Below are positions 1-8,129 of a stretch of DNA of 64,000 nucleotides, piece after piece. This stretch comes from Cryomorpha sp963748925 (GTDB lineage: Bacteria > Bacteroidota > Bacteroidia > Flavobacteriales_D > Cryomorphaceae): NCBI GenBank assembly GCA_963748925.1, contig CAVVKG010000001.1, forward strand, positions 372,001 to 436,000, written 5' to 3'. How positions within the stretch are numbered: position 1 is the stretch's first letter; each line of letters begins with the position of its first letter. A model generated the notes under the pieces. It had not been told where the DNA came from, ran no database searches, and saw nothing but the letters and a program-made list of their open reading frames with translations. The translations under genes were made by a program, and so were the position numbers.

Positions 1-12
1 AAAAATTCAATA

Positions 13-969
13 TCAACCCTTTCTAGAGATCACTTTCCGCGCTGATTTAATAACGTCTTCCGTGTCTATATTGTACTTTGTAAGCAATTCTTCAGGAGTT
101 CCGCTTTCGCCAAACGTATCGTTTACAGCTACCATTTCAAGGGGAAGCGGGTTGTTTCTAACCAGGAGTTGAGATATTGCATCTCCAAGACCACCATTCA
201 TCATATGCTCTTCTGCAGTAATAACACACTTGGTTTTTTTAACTGAGTCAAGAATGGCTTTTTCATCAAGCGGTTTAATAGTATGGATATTAATAACTTC
301 GGCCGAGATACCCTCTTCTTCCAGAACTTTAGCGGCTTCCAGCGCTTTCCAAACAAGGTGTCCTGTGGCAAAGATACTTACATCAGTACCTTCTGAGAGT
401 AATAGAGCTTTTCCAATCTCAAACTTTTGATTGGCAGGTGTGAAGTTGGGTACTTTGGGTCGACCAAAACGCAGATAAACCGGGCCTTCATGATCAGCGA
501 TGGCGATTGTTGCCGCTTTCGTTTGGTTATAGTCACACGGATTGATAACAGTCATTCCAGGGAGCATTTTCATCATACCTATATCTTCCAATATCTGGTG
601 CGTAGCTCCATCTTCACCCAATGTAAGGCCGGCATGGGAGGCACATATCTTTACATTCTTTCCAGAATAGGCTATAGATTGACGAATTTGATCGTAAACC
701 CTGCCTGTTGAGAAGTTGGCGAAGGTACCTGTATAGGGTATTTTCCCACCGATGGTAAGCCCGGCGGCAAGTCCCATCATGTTAGCTTCGCCTATTCCTA
801 CTTGAAAAAAGCGGTCGGGAAATTCTTTTTTGAAGTCACCCATTTTCAGCGATCCTGTAAGATCGGCACAGAGGGCAACCACATCTTTGTTTTGTTTTCC
901 TAACTCAAGTAGACCGTCGCCAAATCCGCTGCGCGTGTCTTTTACATTTTGAACTTCGTATTCTGTCAT
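13..969 (-). CDS. Transketolase, C-terminal subunit
   Basis: This 318-residue protein is the pyrimidine-binding plus C-terminal half of a split transketolase, which moves two-carbon ketol units in the non-oxidative pentose phosphate pathway. The motif IGEANMMGLAAGL near residue 58 carries the conserved cofactor-activating glutamate. It is followed by YTGTFANF, SHAGLTLGEDGATHQ and the transketolase C-terminal fold (residues about 190-310). It lacks the diphosphate-binding half, which is encoded at 2352-3197 on the same strand, so the two products should assemble into one enzyme. The VWA gene at 975 lies directly upstream with a 5-bp gap, so the three genes are probably cotranscribed. The family call is firm; which ketose it prefers cannot be told from sequence. 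Confidence 0.93.
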   Translation of the reverse strand: MTEYEVQNVKDTRSGFGDGLLELGKQNKDVVALCADLTGSLKMGDFKKEFPDRFFQVGIGEANMMGLAAGLTIGGKIPYTGTFANFSTGRVYDQIRQSIAYSGKNVKICASHAGLTLGEDGATHQILEDIGMMKMLPGMTVINPCDYNQTKAATIAIADHEGPVYLRFGRPKVPNFTPANQKFEIGKALLLSEGTDVSIFATGHLVWKALEAAKVLEEEGISAEVINIHTIKPLDEKAILDSVKKTKCVITAEEHMMNGGLGDAISQLLVRNNPLPLEMVAVNDTFGESGTPEELLTKYNIDTEDVIKSARKVISRKG

Positions 970-974
970 GTGGT

Positions 975-2348
975 TTAAAGTTTCAAATTGGTTGATGAAC
1001 CCGAATTAATTTTAAATTCACGTTCTAAGGTATATACTACTTTTTTACTGTTTTTCGACCGGTAAGTCAGCTTGTATGTTCCCGGCTGAAGCTTAAACTG
1101 CTGATTGATTTCCGTATTATTTAGATTTACCACCCAGGGTAAATTGCTTCCTTCTACCTTAGCAATGCTACCATATCCAGGAGTGCTTAGTGCTAATATC
1201 AAAACCCCGGGTTCTGGGATAGAAACAGTGGTAGTCTTGTTCTGGGTAATTTTTACTTCATCAATATTTGTGCGAGGTAGCGTTAGAATCTCAAGGTCAT
1301 AAGTGCCTGTAAGAATGCGCTCGCCCTTATTCACTGTAAGCACATGAGCCGTTTCAAGTTTGCCCGTTTTTCTCAGTATGTAAGGTATTTCGTCGCCAAG
1401 CTGGCCTTCAATTTTAAGTTCCAGGTTGCCTTGGCCGGCATCTACAGAAATGGTATTATGCTTGCCCGGGGTTAGTTCTATTCCCGATTTTACTACATTG
1501 GGTATTGTATGTGCCTCAAGGCGGTATGTAATAATAGGGTCGAGGCTTATCGTATCGGGATTTCCGCGGTAATTTAAAGTGTGTACAAAACCGTATTCCA
1601 GTTGCTCTGTAGCTTCGTTAAAAAAGTTTACTGTAACATCAGTTTCTGTCGGTCTTCCAAAATCATCGAGCAAATTTACTTGTGCCGAAGTATTATTAAG
1701 AGCCTGTGTAATAACAATATTCAAAATGTTATCAAAAGATTCTTCGTCAGTAGCATCGTAATAGTTACCAACGCAGGTAAAGGTGTCTTTAAATTCATCT
1801 TCAAGACCTACACCGATTACAAAAGGCTTTAGAATTATACCTTTCTTTTGCAATGCGCGCGACACTGCGCAAGGATCTCCATCGCAGGCTTCAATACCAT
1901 CAGTAATAAGGATAATGATATTACGGCAATTGCTGCATTCGGGAAAATCACCTGCTGCCTTTTCAAGCGATCGGGCGATTGGTGTAGTTCCTTTTGGAGA
2001 TAAATTATTTAAAGTACGCTTAATCAATTCACCGTTGTGAGGTCTGAACGACACCTCAAGGCGGGTATCATCACAATCTTGCTTGCCCGGTTCTATCATT
2101 ACCTGATGGCCATAAACGCGCAAACCCAGTTCTACATTAGGCTTATCGTCTACTTCTTTTATGGCATCGTTAAGTAATTTACGTGCTATCGTAATCTTTC
2201 TGTCACTCTGCCACGAAGCATTCATACTATTACTCGCATCAAACACAAACAGCAAGCGGGTAAGTGGCTCATCCGTTTTTTGGGCATAAATATTCGTTGC
2301 AGCAAATCCGCAGGCAAGCATTAAAAAAGATGTGATTAAAAATCGCAT
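975..2348 (-). CDS. Secreted von Willebrand factor A domain protein
   Basis: A 457-residue protein with an N-terminal signal peptide ending near YAQ (residue 23), then a VWA domain at about residues 30-215. The metal-ion-dependent adhesion site is intact: FVFDASNSMNASW gives the D-x-S-x-S pattern, and LITDGIEACDGDPC supplies a later acidic position. The remainder (about 220-457) has short beta-rich repeats resembling PEGA/carboxypeptidase-regulatory-like modules. VWA domains bind protein partners through a divalent metal; no enzyme activity is expected. It starts 3 bp after the transketolase N-half stop and ends 5 bp before the C-half start, so it sits inside a metabolic gene pair. Periplasmic or surface location is inferred from the signal peptide. 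The partner is unknown. Confidence 0.85.
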   Translation of the reverse strand: MRFLITSFLMLACGFAATNIYAQKTDEPLTRLLFVFDASNSMNASWQSDRKITIARKLLNDAIKEVDDKPNVELGLRVYGHQVMIEPGKQDCDDTRLEVSFRPHNGELIKRTLNNLSPKGTTPIARSLEKAAGDFPECSNCRNIIILITDGIEACDGDPCAVSRALQKKGIILKPFVIGVGLEDEFKDTFTCVGNYYDATDEESFDNILNIVITQALNNTSAQVNLLDDFGRPTETDVTVNFFNEATEQLEYGFVHTLNYRGNPDTISLDPIITYRLEAHTIPNVVKSGIELTPGKHNTISVDAGQGNLELKIEGQLGDEIPYILRKTGKLETAHVLTVNKGERILTGTYDLEILTLPRTNIDEVKITQNKTTTVSIPEPGVLILALSTPGYGSIAKVEGSNLPWVVNLNNTEINQQFKLQPGTYKLTYRSKNSKKVVYTLEREFKINSGSSTNLKL

Positions 2349-2351
2349 ATT

Positions 2352-3197
2352 TTAGTAATCGCCCAGCGTTTCTTCATTTTGTGCCAGGGCATTTTCCAGT
2401 TGCTCATCATTTGGTGCTACACCATGCCATTCGTGGCTTCCCATCATAAAGTCAATCCCGTGACCCATTTCGGTGCGCATAATTATCATTACAGGTTTCC
2501 CTTTGCCGGTATGAGCTTTGGCTTCCGCCAATGTCTTTGAAACGTCAGAAAGGTCATTTCCATTGCAATGAAGTACATCCCATCCAAATGCGGTAAATTT
2601 CGCATCAAGATCTCCCATATCGAGAACATCTTCCACATCTCCATCTATTTGCCTTCCATTAAAGTCAACAGTTGAGATAATGTTGTCAACCTTATTTGCA
2701 GAAGCATACATTGCAGCCTCCCAGATCTGGCCTTCCTGCAATTCTCCATCTCCATGAAGGGAGTATACAAGCCTGTCATCACCGTTAAGTTTCTTTGCCA
2801 ATGCTGCGCCCAGAGCGACAGACAGACCTTGGCCAAGGGAGCCTGAAGCCACACGAATGCCGGGTAATCCCTCATGCGTTGTAGGATGCCCTTGCAGGCG
2901 CGAGTTAAGCTTGCGGAAAGTGTTTAATTCTGAAACTTCAAAATAGCCACTTCGCGCTAAAACACTATACCAAACTGGTGAAATGTGACCATTGGAAAGA
3001 AAAAAGAGGTCTTCACCTTTTCCATCTATCGTGAAATTTTTTGGGTCGTGTTTTAAAACTTCGTTGTAGAGAGAAACGAAAAATTCGGCACATCCCAAAC
3101 TACCGCCAGGGTGTCCGGAGTTTACACCGTGTACCATTCGTACAATATCTCTTCTTACTTGACTAGTAAGGTTTTCTAAGGTTTTAATGTCAGTCAT
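2352..3197 (-). CDS. Transketolase, N-terminal subunit
   Basis: This 281-residue protein is the thiamine-diphosphate-binding half of a split transketolase. GHPGGSLGCAEFF is the classic N-terminal motif, and GDGELQEGQIWEA followed about 30 residues later by VDFNGRQ forms the GDG...N thiamine-diphosphate/magnesium signature. The open frame extends 10 codons upstream to 3227, but I chose the ATG at 3197 because the family begins close to MTDIKTLENL and the upstream residues look non-coding. A TAnnTTTG box at 3225-3232 lies a suitable distance upstream. The C-terminal half is at 13-969, separated by a VWA gene. Confidence 0.93.
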   Translation of the reverse strand: MTDIKTLENLTSQVRRDIVRMVHGVNSGHPGGSLGCAEFFVSLYNEVLKHDPKNFTIDGKGEDLFFLSNGHISPVWYSVLARSGYFEVSELNTFRKLNSRLQGHPTTHEGLPGIRVASGSLGQGLSVALGAALAKKLNGDDRLVYSLHGDGELQEGQIWEAAMYASANKVDNIISTVDFNGRQIDGDVEDVLDMGDLDAKFTAFGWDVLHCNGNDLSDVSKTLAEAKAHTGKGKPVMIIMRTEMGHGIDFMMGSHEWHGVAPNDEQLENALAQNEETLGDY

Positions 3198-3224
3198 TGG
3201 TGGAGTTTTCGATATTCTGTGCTG

Positions 3225-3232
3225 CAAAAGTA
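3225..3232 (-). promoter_or_regulatory. Putative -7 box upstream of transketolase genes
   Basis: Read on the minus strand this is TACTTTTG, an exact match to the Bacteroidota -7 consensus TAnnTTTG. It lies 28 bp upstream of the ATG at 3197, so a start site near 3218 would give a leader of about 20 nt. No convincing TTG -33 element was found at the usual spacing, so this rests on one short motif. Confidence 0.5.
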
Positions 3233-3344
3233 GTACAATGCAATAAAATGGAACAGAAGTTTATGTTCAACTTATCAATTTTGTTCACAGGTTGTCCACA
3301 TTGCGACTGATTTTAATTTCTTAACTTGAGCTCGAAAATTAAAG

Positions 3345-3373
3345 ACAAAAAAAACCCGGTAAAGACCGGGTTT
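3345..3373 (-). terminator. Intrinsic terminator downstream of 3400-3819
   Basis: A perfect 9-bp stem (AAACCCGGT / ACCGGGTTT) closes a 4-base loop at 3361-3364. On the minus strand it is followed directly by a run of Ts (the A tract at 3345-3354). It lies 27 bp beyond the stop of the small secreted protein gene and should end that transcript. Confidence 0.88.
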
Positions 3374-3399
3374 CTGAATGCTTGATTCAAAAGGCTAAA

Positions 3400-3819
3400 T
3401 TATTTCTTCTTGTCGCTGCAAGACTTTTTGGCAGAAGAGCCTGCACAACAGCCTTTACCTGATGTAGCTTTGGCTTCTGAAGGACTGCAAGTCATTTTGC
3501 ATTCTTCCATCAATCTTTCGGCCTTATCTGCAGGAATTACTTCTTTAAGTGCAGCATAATATGCTTCGTGCTTTTTGTCAGCTGACTCCTTAGAAACTTC
3601 AGCATCTGGTCCACAGTATTTCTCTTGAAGAGCCAATACTTTTTCAGTCTCTGTGTCAGTAAGACCATACGTTTTTTGAAGGTCTGCTTTGCCTTTAGTT
3701 GTTTCAGAAACTGCCTGTGTGGTTGCTTTTTCAGCTGTAGGAGCCGCTTTCATAGAGCCGCTTTGCGCCATTACTGCAGTTCCTGCGAATAATAAAAGGG
3801 CGAATAGGATGTTTTTCAT
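3400..3819 (-). CDS. Small secreted cysteine-rich protein, unknown function
   Basis: A 139-residue protein with a clear signal peptide (MKNILFALLLFAGTAVMAQ), a low-complexity Ala/Thr/Lys stretch, a helical region (about 45-105) and a cysteine-rich Lys/Ser C terminus (KGCCAGSSAKKSCSDKKK). Six cysteines lie in the second half, suggesting disulfides or metal binding in the periplasm. The helical part ends in AYYAALKEVIPADKAERL, which matches AYYNKFLEILPASKVQIL in the neighbouring gene at 3880. The two are therefore probably paralogues of a small helical, Spy/CpxP-like type, but that fold is only inferred. A strong terminator follows at 3345-3373. No specific function is claimed. Confidence 0.75.
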   Translation of the reverse strand: MKNILFALLLFAGTAVMAQSGSMKAAPTAEKATTQAVSETTKGKADLQKTYGLTDTETEKVLALQEKYCGPDAEVSKESADKKHEAYYAALKEVIPADKAERLMEECKMTCSPSEAKATSGKGCCAGSSAKKSCSDKKK

Positions 3820-3879
3820 TTTATCGGTTTAAGTTATAGAATTCAAAGATGGGGAATTTCTGCAAATAATGCACGAATT

Positions 3880-4395
3880 TTAACGAGTTTGATTCATACT
3901 TGGCTGAGCTTTGACCTGCTGAACCTTTTTTCCTCTTGCTTCTTGTCGTGCTTTTCGCTCGCTAACAAGCAATATCTGTACTTTAGATGCCGGAAGAATT
4001 TCAAGAAACTTGTTGTAGTAAGCTTCATCCAAATTAAGCCGGTCTCGTTTTGCCTGTAATCTGGAGCGAAAAGCTGCTTCATACTGTTCGTCTGCTACTT
4101 CTTCCGAATCTAATACTGATCTGGTCCGCTTGGCAATGGCTTGATTGTTCGCTTTCATTTCCTGTTTCGCACGGTTATATTCTTCATAGGTCATCCACAC
4201 TTTTTTGGCTACACTTTCTGAAATTTCAAGGGTTTTCGCTATTTCTTCAGAACTGGAGAAAGCTTGAAAATTTAGATCATTTTCGTTCACTTTTTGTACG
4301 CTTTCTTTTGAAACGGAAGGCGATACTGTCATACCCGGCTGTGCATTCAAAAGGGTTGCTGATGACAATACGAATGCTAAAATTACTGTTTTCAT
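3880..4395 (-). CDS. Small secreted helical protein, possible Spy/CpxP-like
   Basis: A 171-residue protein with a signal peptide (MKTVILAFVLSSATLLNAQ) followed by almost entirely helical, charged sequence rich in Glu, Lys, Arg and Gln, with a basic C-terminal tail. No catalytic motif is visible. The segment at about residues 125-142 shares the pattern AYYxxxLExxPAxKxxxL with the protein encoded just downstream at 3400, and both have the same layout of signal peptide plus short helical hairpin. This resembles periplasmic Spy/CpxP-type sensors or chaperones, but the resemblance is structural guesswork. The gap to the next gene is 60 bp, so the two may be cotranscribed. Confidence 0.7.
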   Translation of the reverse strand: MKTVILAFVLSSATLLNAQPGMTVSPSVSKESVQKVNENDLNFQAFSSSEEIAKTLEISESVAKKVWMTYEEYNRAKQEMKANNQAIAKRTRSVLDSEEVADEQYEAAFRSRLQAKRDRLNLDEAYYNKFLEILPASKVQILLVSERKARQEARGKKVQQVKAQPSMNQTR

Positions 4396-4783
4396 GAATT
4401 TGATTTTATTGAGTTCGGGTGGTTTGATGCAGGGCTTATGAAAAGGTTTAATTTGATTTAATTATTTCTTCGGATGAATTGGGTTTGTGGTTATATATGA
4501 AATCGAGTGATCCAAATCTACAGATAGAAGTTATCCACGTTGCGCGAACGGGTATCGCATCGAACGGTGACTCAACATCAGTGATAAGTGCGGTTTTTTG
4601 TCTTATTTTATTTCCATCATTTATCTGCCCTTTATAACAGAGGCAAACGCGCAGATTTATCGCCCTGGTGATAAGAGTAATAATTGTGAGTGCATGGGCT
4701 TAACCTGACGCCCTAGTTTAATATACTCGCAAATACACCAACTTTGACCAATCATTCGTACTTTTGCGCCCAAATTCTATCAA
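4396..4783. other. Divergent intergenic region, 388 bp
   Basis: This gap separates the minus-strand secreted-protein genes from plus-strand ychF, so promoters for both directions should lie here. The only recognisable element is the TACTTTTG box at 4759-4766. A TTATCCACG at 4532-4540 resembles a DnaA box but is isolated. No gene or RNA was recognised. Confidence 0.6.
4759..4766 (+). promoter_or_regulatory. Putative -7 box of ychF
   Basis: TACTTTTG matches TAnnTTTG exactly and is followed by GCGCCC. It ends 17 bp before the ychF ATG at 4784, so the leader would be about 10-15 nt. A TTG at 4744-4746 is too close to be a normal -33 element. Confidence 0.5.
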
Positions 4784-5881
4784 ATGGCTTTAAAGTGTGG
4801 TATTGTAGGTTTACCCAATGTAGGTAAATCAACCCTTTTCAATTGTTTATCAAATGCGAAAGCGCAGTCGGCGAATTTCCCATTTTGTACCATTGAACCC
4901 AATGTGGGTACAATTACTGTACCCGATGACCGCCTTAATAAGCTGAGCGATTTAGTGCACCCTGAGCGGGTAATGCCTACCACTATTGAGATTGTTGATA
5001 TTGCCGGACTTGTAAAAGGAGCCAGTAAGGGAGAAGGACTTGGAAACAAGTTTTTAGGGAATATCCGCGAAACAGATGCAATTATTCATGTATTGCGCTG
5101 CTTTGATGATGACAATGTAACTCACGTAGACGGAAGTGTAAACCCCGTGCGCGACAAAGAAATAATTGATGTCGAGTTGCAGCTGAAAGATTTAGAAACA
5201 GTTGAAAAGCGATTGGTAGCAGCCAATAAATCTGCTCGGTCTGGAGATAATAAAGTTTTAAAAATGGCGTCGCTTCTGGAGCGCTATAAAAAAGCCCTCG
5301 AATCTGGAAATTCTGCAAGAACAGTACAACTGGATGAAACTGAAAAAATCTTAAGTAAAGAATTACAGTTGCTTACCGACAAGCCAATTCTTTACGTTTG
5401 CAATGTAGACGAAAACTCGGTGCAAAGCGGAAACAGCTATGTCGATGCAGTGCGCGAATCTGTAGCTCAAGAAAATGCAGAGGTTCTCGTTATTGGAGCA
5501 GCAATTGAGGCTGATATCGCAGAGCTGGAAACCTATGAGGAGCGACAGGAGTTTTTGAACGACCTCGGTTTAGAGGAGGCAGGTGTGGCCAAATTGATCA
5601 AGGCAGCGTATAAATTGCTAAATCTATATACCTATTTCACGGCTGGAGTTAAGGAAGTGCGTGCATGGACTATAAAGGCAGGGTTTACAGCACCTCAGGC
5701 CGCCGGTGTTATTCACTCAGATTTTGAAAAAGGATTTATTCGTGCAGAAGTGATAAAATACGACGATTACGTAAAATTCACCTCAGAAGCTGCTGTGAAG
5801 GATGCTGGTAAGCTTAGCGTTGAAGGAAAGGAATATGTTGTAGAAGATGGTGACATTATGCACTTTAGGTTTAATGTCTAG
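4784..5881 (+). CDS. ychF: YchF/OLA1-type translation-associated ATPase
   Basis: A 365-residue protein, the usual YchF length. The P-loop is GLPNVGKS at residues 8-15, the switch II region IVDIAGLVKGASKGEGLGNKF follows, and a TGS-like domain lies at the C terminus, ending EDGDIMHFRFNV. Family members bind ATP in preference to GTP and associate with ribosomes. It is transcribed alone: the upstream neighbour is divergent, and the next gene is 123 bp downstream and unrelated. The ATG at 4784 gives the conserved start MALKCGIVGLPNVGKS. Confidence 0.97.
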   Translation: MALKCGIVGLPNVGKSTLFNCLSNAKAQSANFPFCTIEPNVGTITVPDDRLNKLSDLVHPERVMPTTIEIVDIAGLVKGASKGEGLGNKFLGNIRETDAIIHVLRCFDDDNVTHVDGSVNPVRDKEIIDVELQLKDLETVEKRLVAANKSARSGDNKVLKMASLLERYKKALESGNSARTVQLDETEKILSKELQLLTDKPILYVCNVDENSVQSGNSYVDAVRESVAQENAEVLVIGAAIEADIAELETYEERQEFLNDLGLEEAGVAKLIKAAYKLLNLYTYFTAGVKEVRAWTIKAGFTAPQAAGVIHSDFEKGFIRAEVIKYDDYVKFTSEAAVKDAGKLSVEGKEYVVEDGDIMHFRFNV

Positions 5882-6004
5882 TTTATTCAGTATTTGATTT
5901 ACAGCATGCAGAAGTTGGTGCGGAACATTGAGGTGAGGTAGTGAAATCTCACGGCTTAATGTATACTAAACCGTAGTTTATAAATTATTTAACCAAGCTT
6001 ACCC

Positions 6005-6806
6005 ATGCGAAATCTCACCCTTACAATTTGCTTCCTTTTTAATATTCTTTTTGTATTTGCTCAAGGGCCCGTTGATGGTTTTAATAGAGGTAAAGGGAAT
6101 CTGGATATTGGTGTAAGTGGTGGTACTTCTTTGAATAAGAAGTTTTTTGCCGGAACCGATCTGATTACCCTTAAGCGGAACGTTTCTTTCGTCAGTCTTT
6201 TCGCCGGATATGGAATATCAGACAATCTGGATGTGTATGTTTCTGTTCCTTACTTAAAGGTTAATAATGAAAAATCACTTCAGGATGGAAGCGTATATTT
6301 GAAGTATAGACTTTTAAACCGCCAAGTTTCTAATGGTAGCTTTCAATTAAGCCTGGCTACCGGATTCTCGTCAAACCTTGTTGATTACCAAACCGAGGGC
6401 GGCAGCGCCATCGGTCAGGAGGCCAAAGTAATCGATATTAGACCTGTATTGCATTATGCCAGAACAAGTGGTTGGTTTTACACGCTTCAGGGAGCTTATT
6501 TGTATAAATTCGATCCGGTGCCTAGTGCTATGAATATTAGTCTTTAAGGCAGGTAAAGCTGCCACCAACTATTACTTTGACTTTTGGTATGCTTATCAAT
6601 ATTCTTTTGGTGGGTTAGACTATCGCGGTGAGCCTACACCATCTACTTTCCGTGAATTGGGTGTAGATTATCACCAAATTGGAACGACATATTACCGTTC
6701 TCTAACAGATTATTTAGGCGCATTTGTTGGAGCATCATCATCGCTTGCGGGTAGAAATACTGTGCAGGGTTATGGGTTTAATCTAGGGGTTGTTTTAAAA
6801 CTATGA
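6005..6806 (+). pseudogene. Outer-membrane beta-barrel-like protein, frameshifted
   Basis: The first frame (6005-6547) encodes a signal peptide (ending VFAQ) and 180 residues of alternating beta-type sequence (SLFAGYGISDNLDVYVSVPYLK) as in DUF-type or porin-like barrels, then stops at TAA 6545. The frame one base further on continues without a stop to TGA 6804-6806 and ends in the barrel-like C terminus FNLGVVLKL with a terminal hydrophobic residue. Joining them by skipping T6545 gives LKAGKAATNYYF, so one gene of about 266 residues is broken by one extra base in the CTTTAAG context. It could be a mutation, a sequence error or, less likely, +1 frameshifting. Function beyond outer-membrane location is unknown. 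Confidence 0.75.
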
Positions 6807-6944
6807 AATTATTTTTGAAACGTTTCAGGTAAATATCGCTAAACTCAATTCTCGCAAGTGATTCGGAGCTGAAGTAATATTAAAATTAAATTATCGATTA
6901 ACTATTATTTAATAAAACCGCTCATAGAACTCAAATTTAATTTC

Positions 6945-7553
6945 ATGGACTGGATATACATTTTGGATATTACGGGAGTTTTTGTTTTCGCAATAAGCGG
7001 AGTGCTTACAGCAATCGATAATAAATTTGATGTGGTAGGCTCTGCAATTATCGGATTTATTACCGCGCTTGGAGGAGGTACCCTCCGCGATATAATGATT
7101 GGCCAAACTCCGGTAGGATGGATGTATGATCTCAATTATTTATGGACGATTCTAGTAGCCTTAATTATGGCTTATTTATTTCGTAAATATATTGTTAAAC
7201 TGAGAAAGAGTCTTTTTTTCTTCGATACAATTGGGATAGGCTTGTTCACTATAATTGGTTTACAAAAAACACTTAATGCTGATTTGAGTCCCGTTATTGC
7301 GGTGATAATGGGAACGGTATCGGCAGTTTTCGGAGGTGTACTACGCGATGTTCTTACCAATGAGGTGCCCTTGATTTTTAGAAGAGAGATTTACGCCACC
7401 GCTTGCTTAGCTGGAGGAATAGTATTTTTAGTCATGCTCGAACTAGGTTCTAACGTCGTTGTTGCAATGGGCGTATCGATGTTTATTGTTTTCATTATCA
7501 GATATCTCGCAGTAAAGAACAAGTGGTCGCTTAACTGGCGCGTCAGGGCCTAA
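6945..7553 (+). CDS. TRIC/UPF0126 (YicG-like) membrane protein
   Basis: A 202-residue integral membrane protein with about seven hydrophobic segments and an internal duplication. Each half carries the family glycine-arginine motif: GGGTLRDIMIGQTP in the first and FGGVLRDVLTNEVP in the second. Bacterial relatives of trimeric intracellular cation (TRIC) channels are built this way, and some UPF0126 proteins have been described as glycine or monovalent-cation pathways. The substrate here cannot be told from the sequence. The start MDWIYILDITGVFVFAISG is typical. It stands alone, between a broken barrel gene and a T9SS remnant. Confidence 0.9.
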   Translation: MDWIYILDITGVFVFAISGVLTAIDNKFDVVGSAIIGFITALGGGTLRDIMIGQTPVGWMYDLNYLWTILVALIMAYLFRKYIVKLRKSLFFFDTIGIGLFTIIGLQKTLNADLSPVIAVIMGTVSAVFGGVLRDVLTNEVPLIFRREIYATACLAGGIVFLVMLELGSNVVVAMGVSMFIVFIIRYLAVKNKWSLNWRVRA

Positions 7554-7607
7554 ACATTGCCGACACTTAAAGCTGGATGTAACGAAGAAATTTACTTTGG
7601 ACTCTAA

Positions 7608-7760
7608 CGCCTTTTCACTTTACTGGGATCACAGGTGGGGAGTGGAGTCCTAAAAACTGGAAAAACCACCGTAAGTATTTCCGGAATTGAACCAGGTTTA
7701 TATTTAGTGAATATTACCGTTGGAAATCGCTTTGGTACACAAAAGCTGATTGTGGAGTGA
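7608..7760 (+). pseudogene. Orphan T9SS type A C-terminal sorting-domain remnant
   Basis: An open stretch starting just after the in-frame stop TAA 7605-7607 and ending at TGA 7758-7760 translates to about 50 residues. It contains LLGSQVGSGVLKTGKTTV, then ISGIEPGLYLVNITVG, and ends GTQKLIVE. That is the last part of a T9SS type A (Por) sorting domain: GxxV..G.L.xG, the G-L-Y-L-V strand and the K-L-I-V end. There is no start codon, signal peptide or passenger domain, so this is the tail of a lost secreted protein. A strong terminator follows 30 bp later, as expected for the end of a gene. Confidence 0.75.
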
Positions 7761-7790
7761 GCAGATGATATAAAATTTTTTTCAATTGAT

Positions 7791-7819
7791 AAGCCCCGCA
7801 GTATTTGCGGGGCTTTTTT
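7791..7819 (+). terminator. Intrinsic terminator after the T9SS remnant
   Basis: A perfect 10-bp stem (AAGCCCCGCA / TGCGGGGCTT) with a 5-base loop (GTATT at 7801-7805) is followed by a T run. It now ends only the decayed sorting-domain fragment, and any read-through from the gene at 6945. Confidence 0.92.
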
Positions 7820-8129
7820 GATTCAAAACATCCGTGATTCTCACAAATTAGGCTTGTATTTTTTTATTGGAAGAATATCCCTTCGGTAAATAATTCAATC
7901 AATTGGGGAAATCAAACATCCGTTTGGGACATTATACAGAGTAATAAGTTTCTGTAAGCGTTAGATTTAACCTGTTCTCCAGGTAAGATTATTCAATCTT
8001 TAATAGCCTTTGGGTAAAATAGAATTGAAATGATTGGTCCTAAATGCAGCAATAGATTTTAGAATTTAAAATAGATAACCAATTATATAAAAACCGTTTC
8101 GCGAAATGCGAGATACAAAACTCAAAACC
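7820..8129. other. Intergenic region before the secreted protein gene
   Basis: AT-rich and without a convincing reading frame. The short word AAACATCCGT occurs twice (near 7827 and 7915). It presumably holds the promoter of the gene at 8130, but no TAnnTTTG box was found at a suitable place. Confidence 0.4.

Noticed and set aside
3292..4540. DnaA-box-like words TTGTCCACA (3292-3300) and TTATCCACG (4532-4540)
   Set aside because: Only two, over 1.2 kb apart, each one base off the consensus; no dnaA, AT-rich unwinding element or further boxes, so no origin is claimed.
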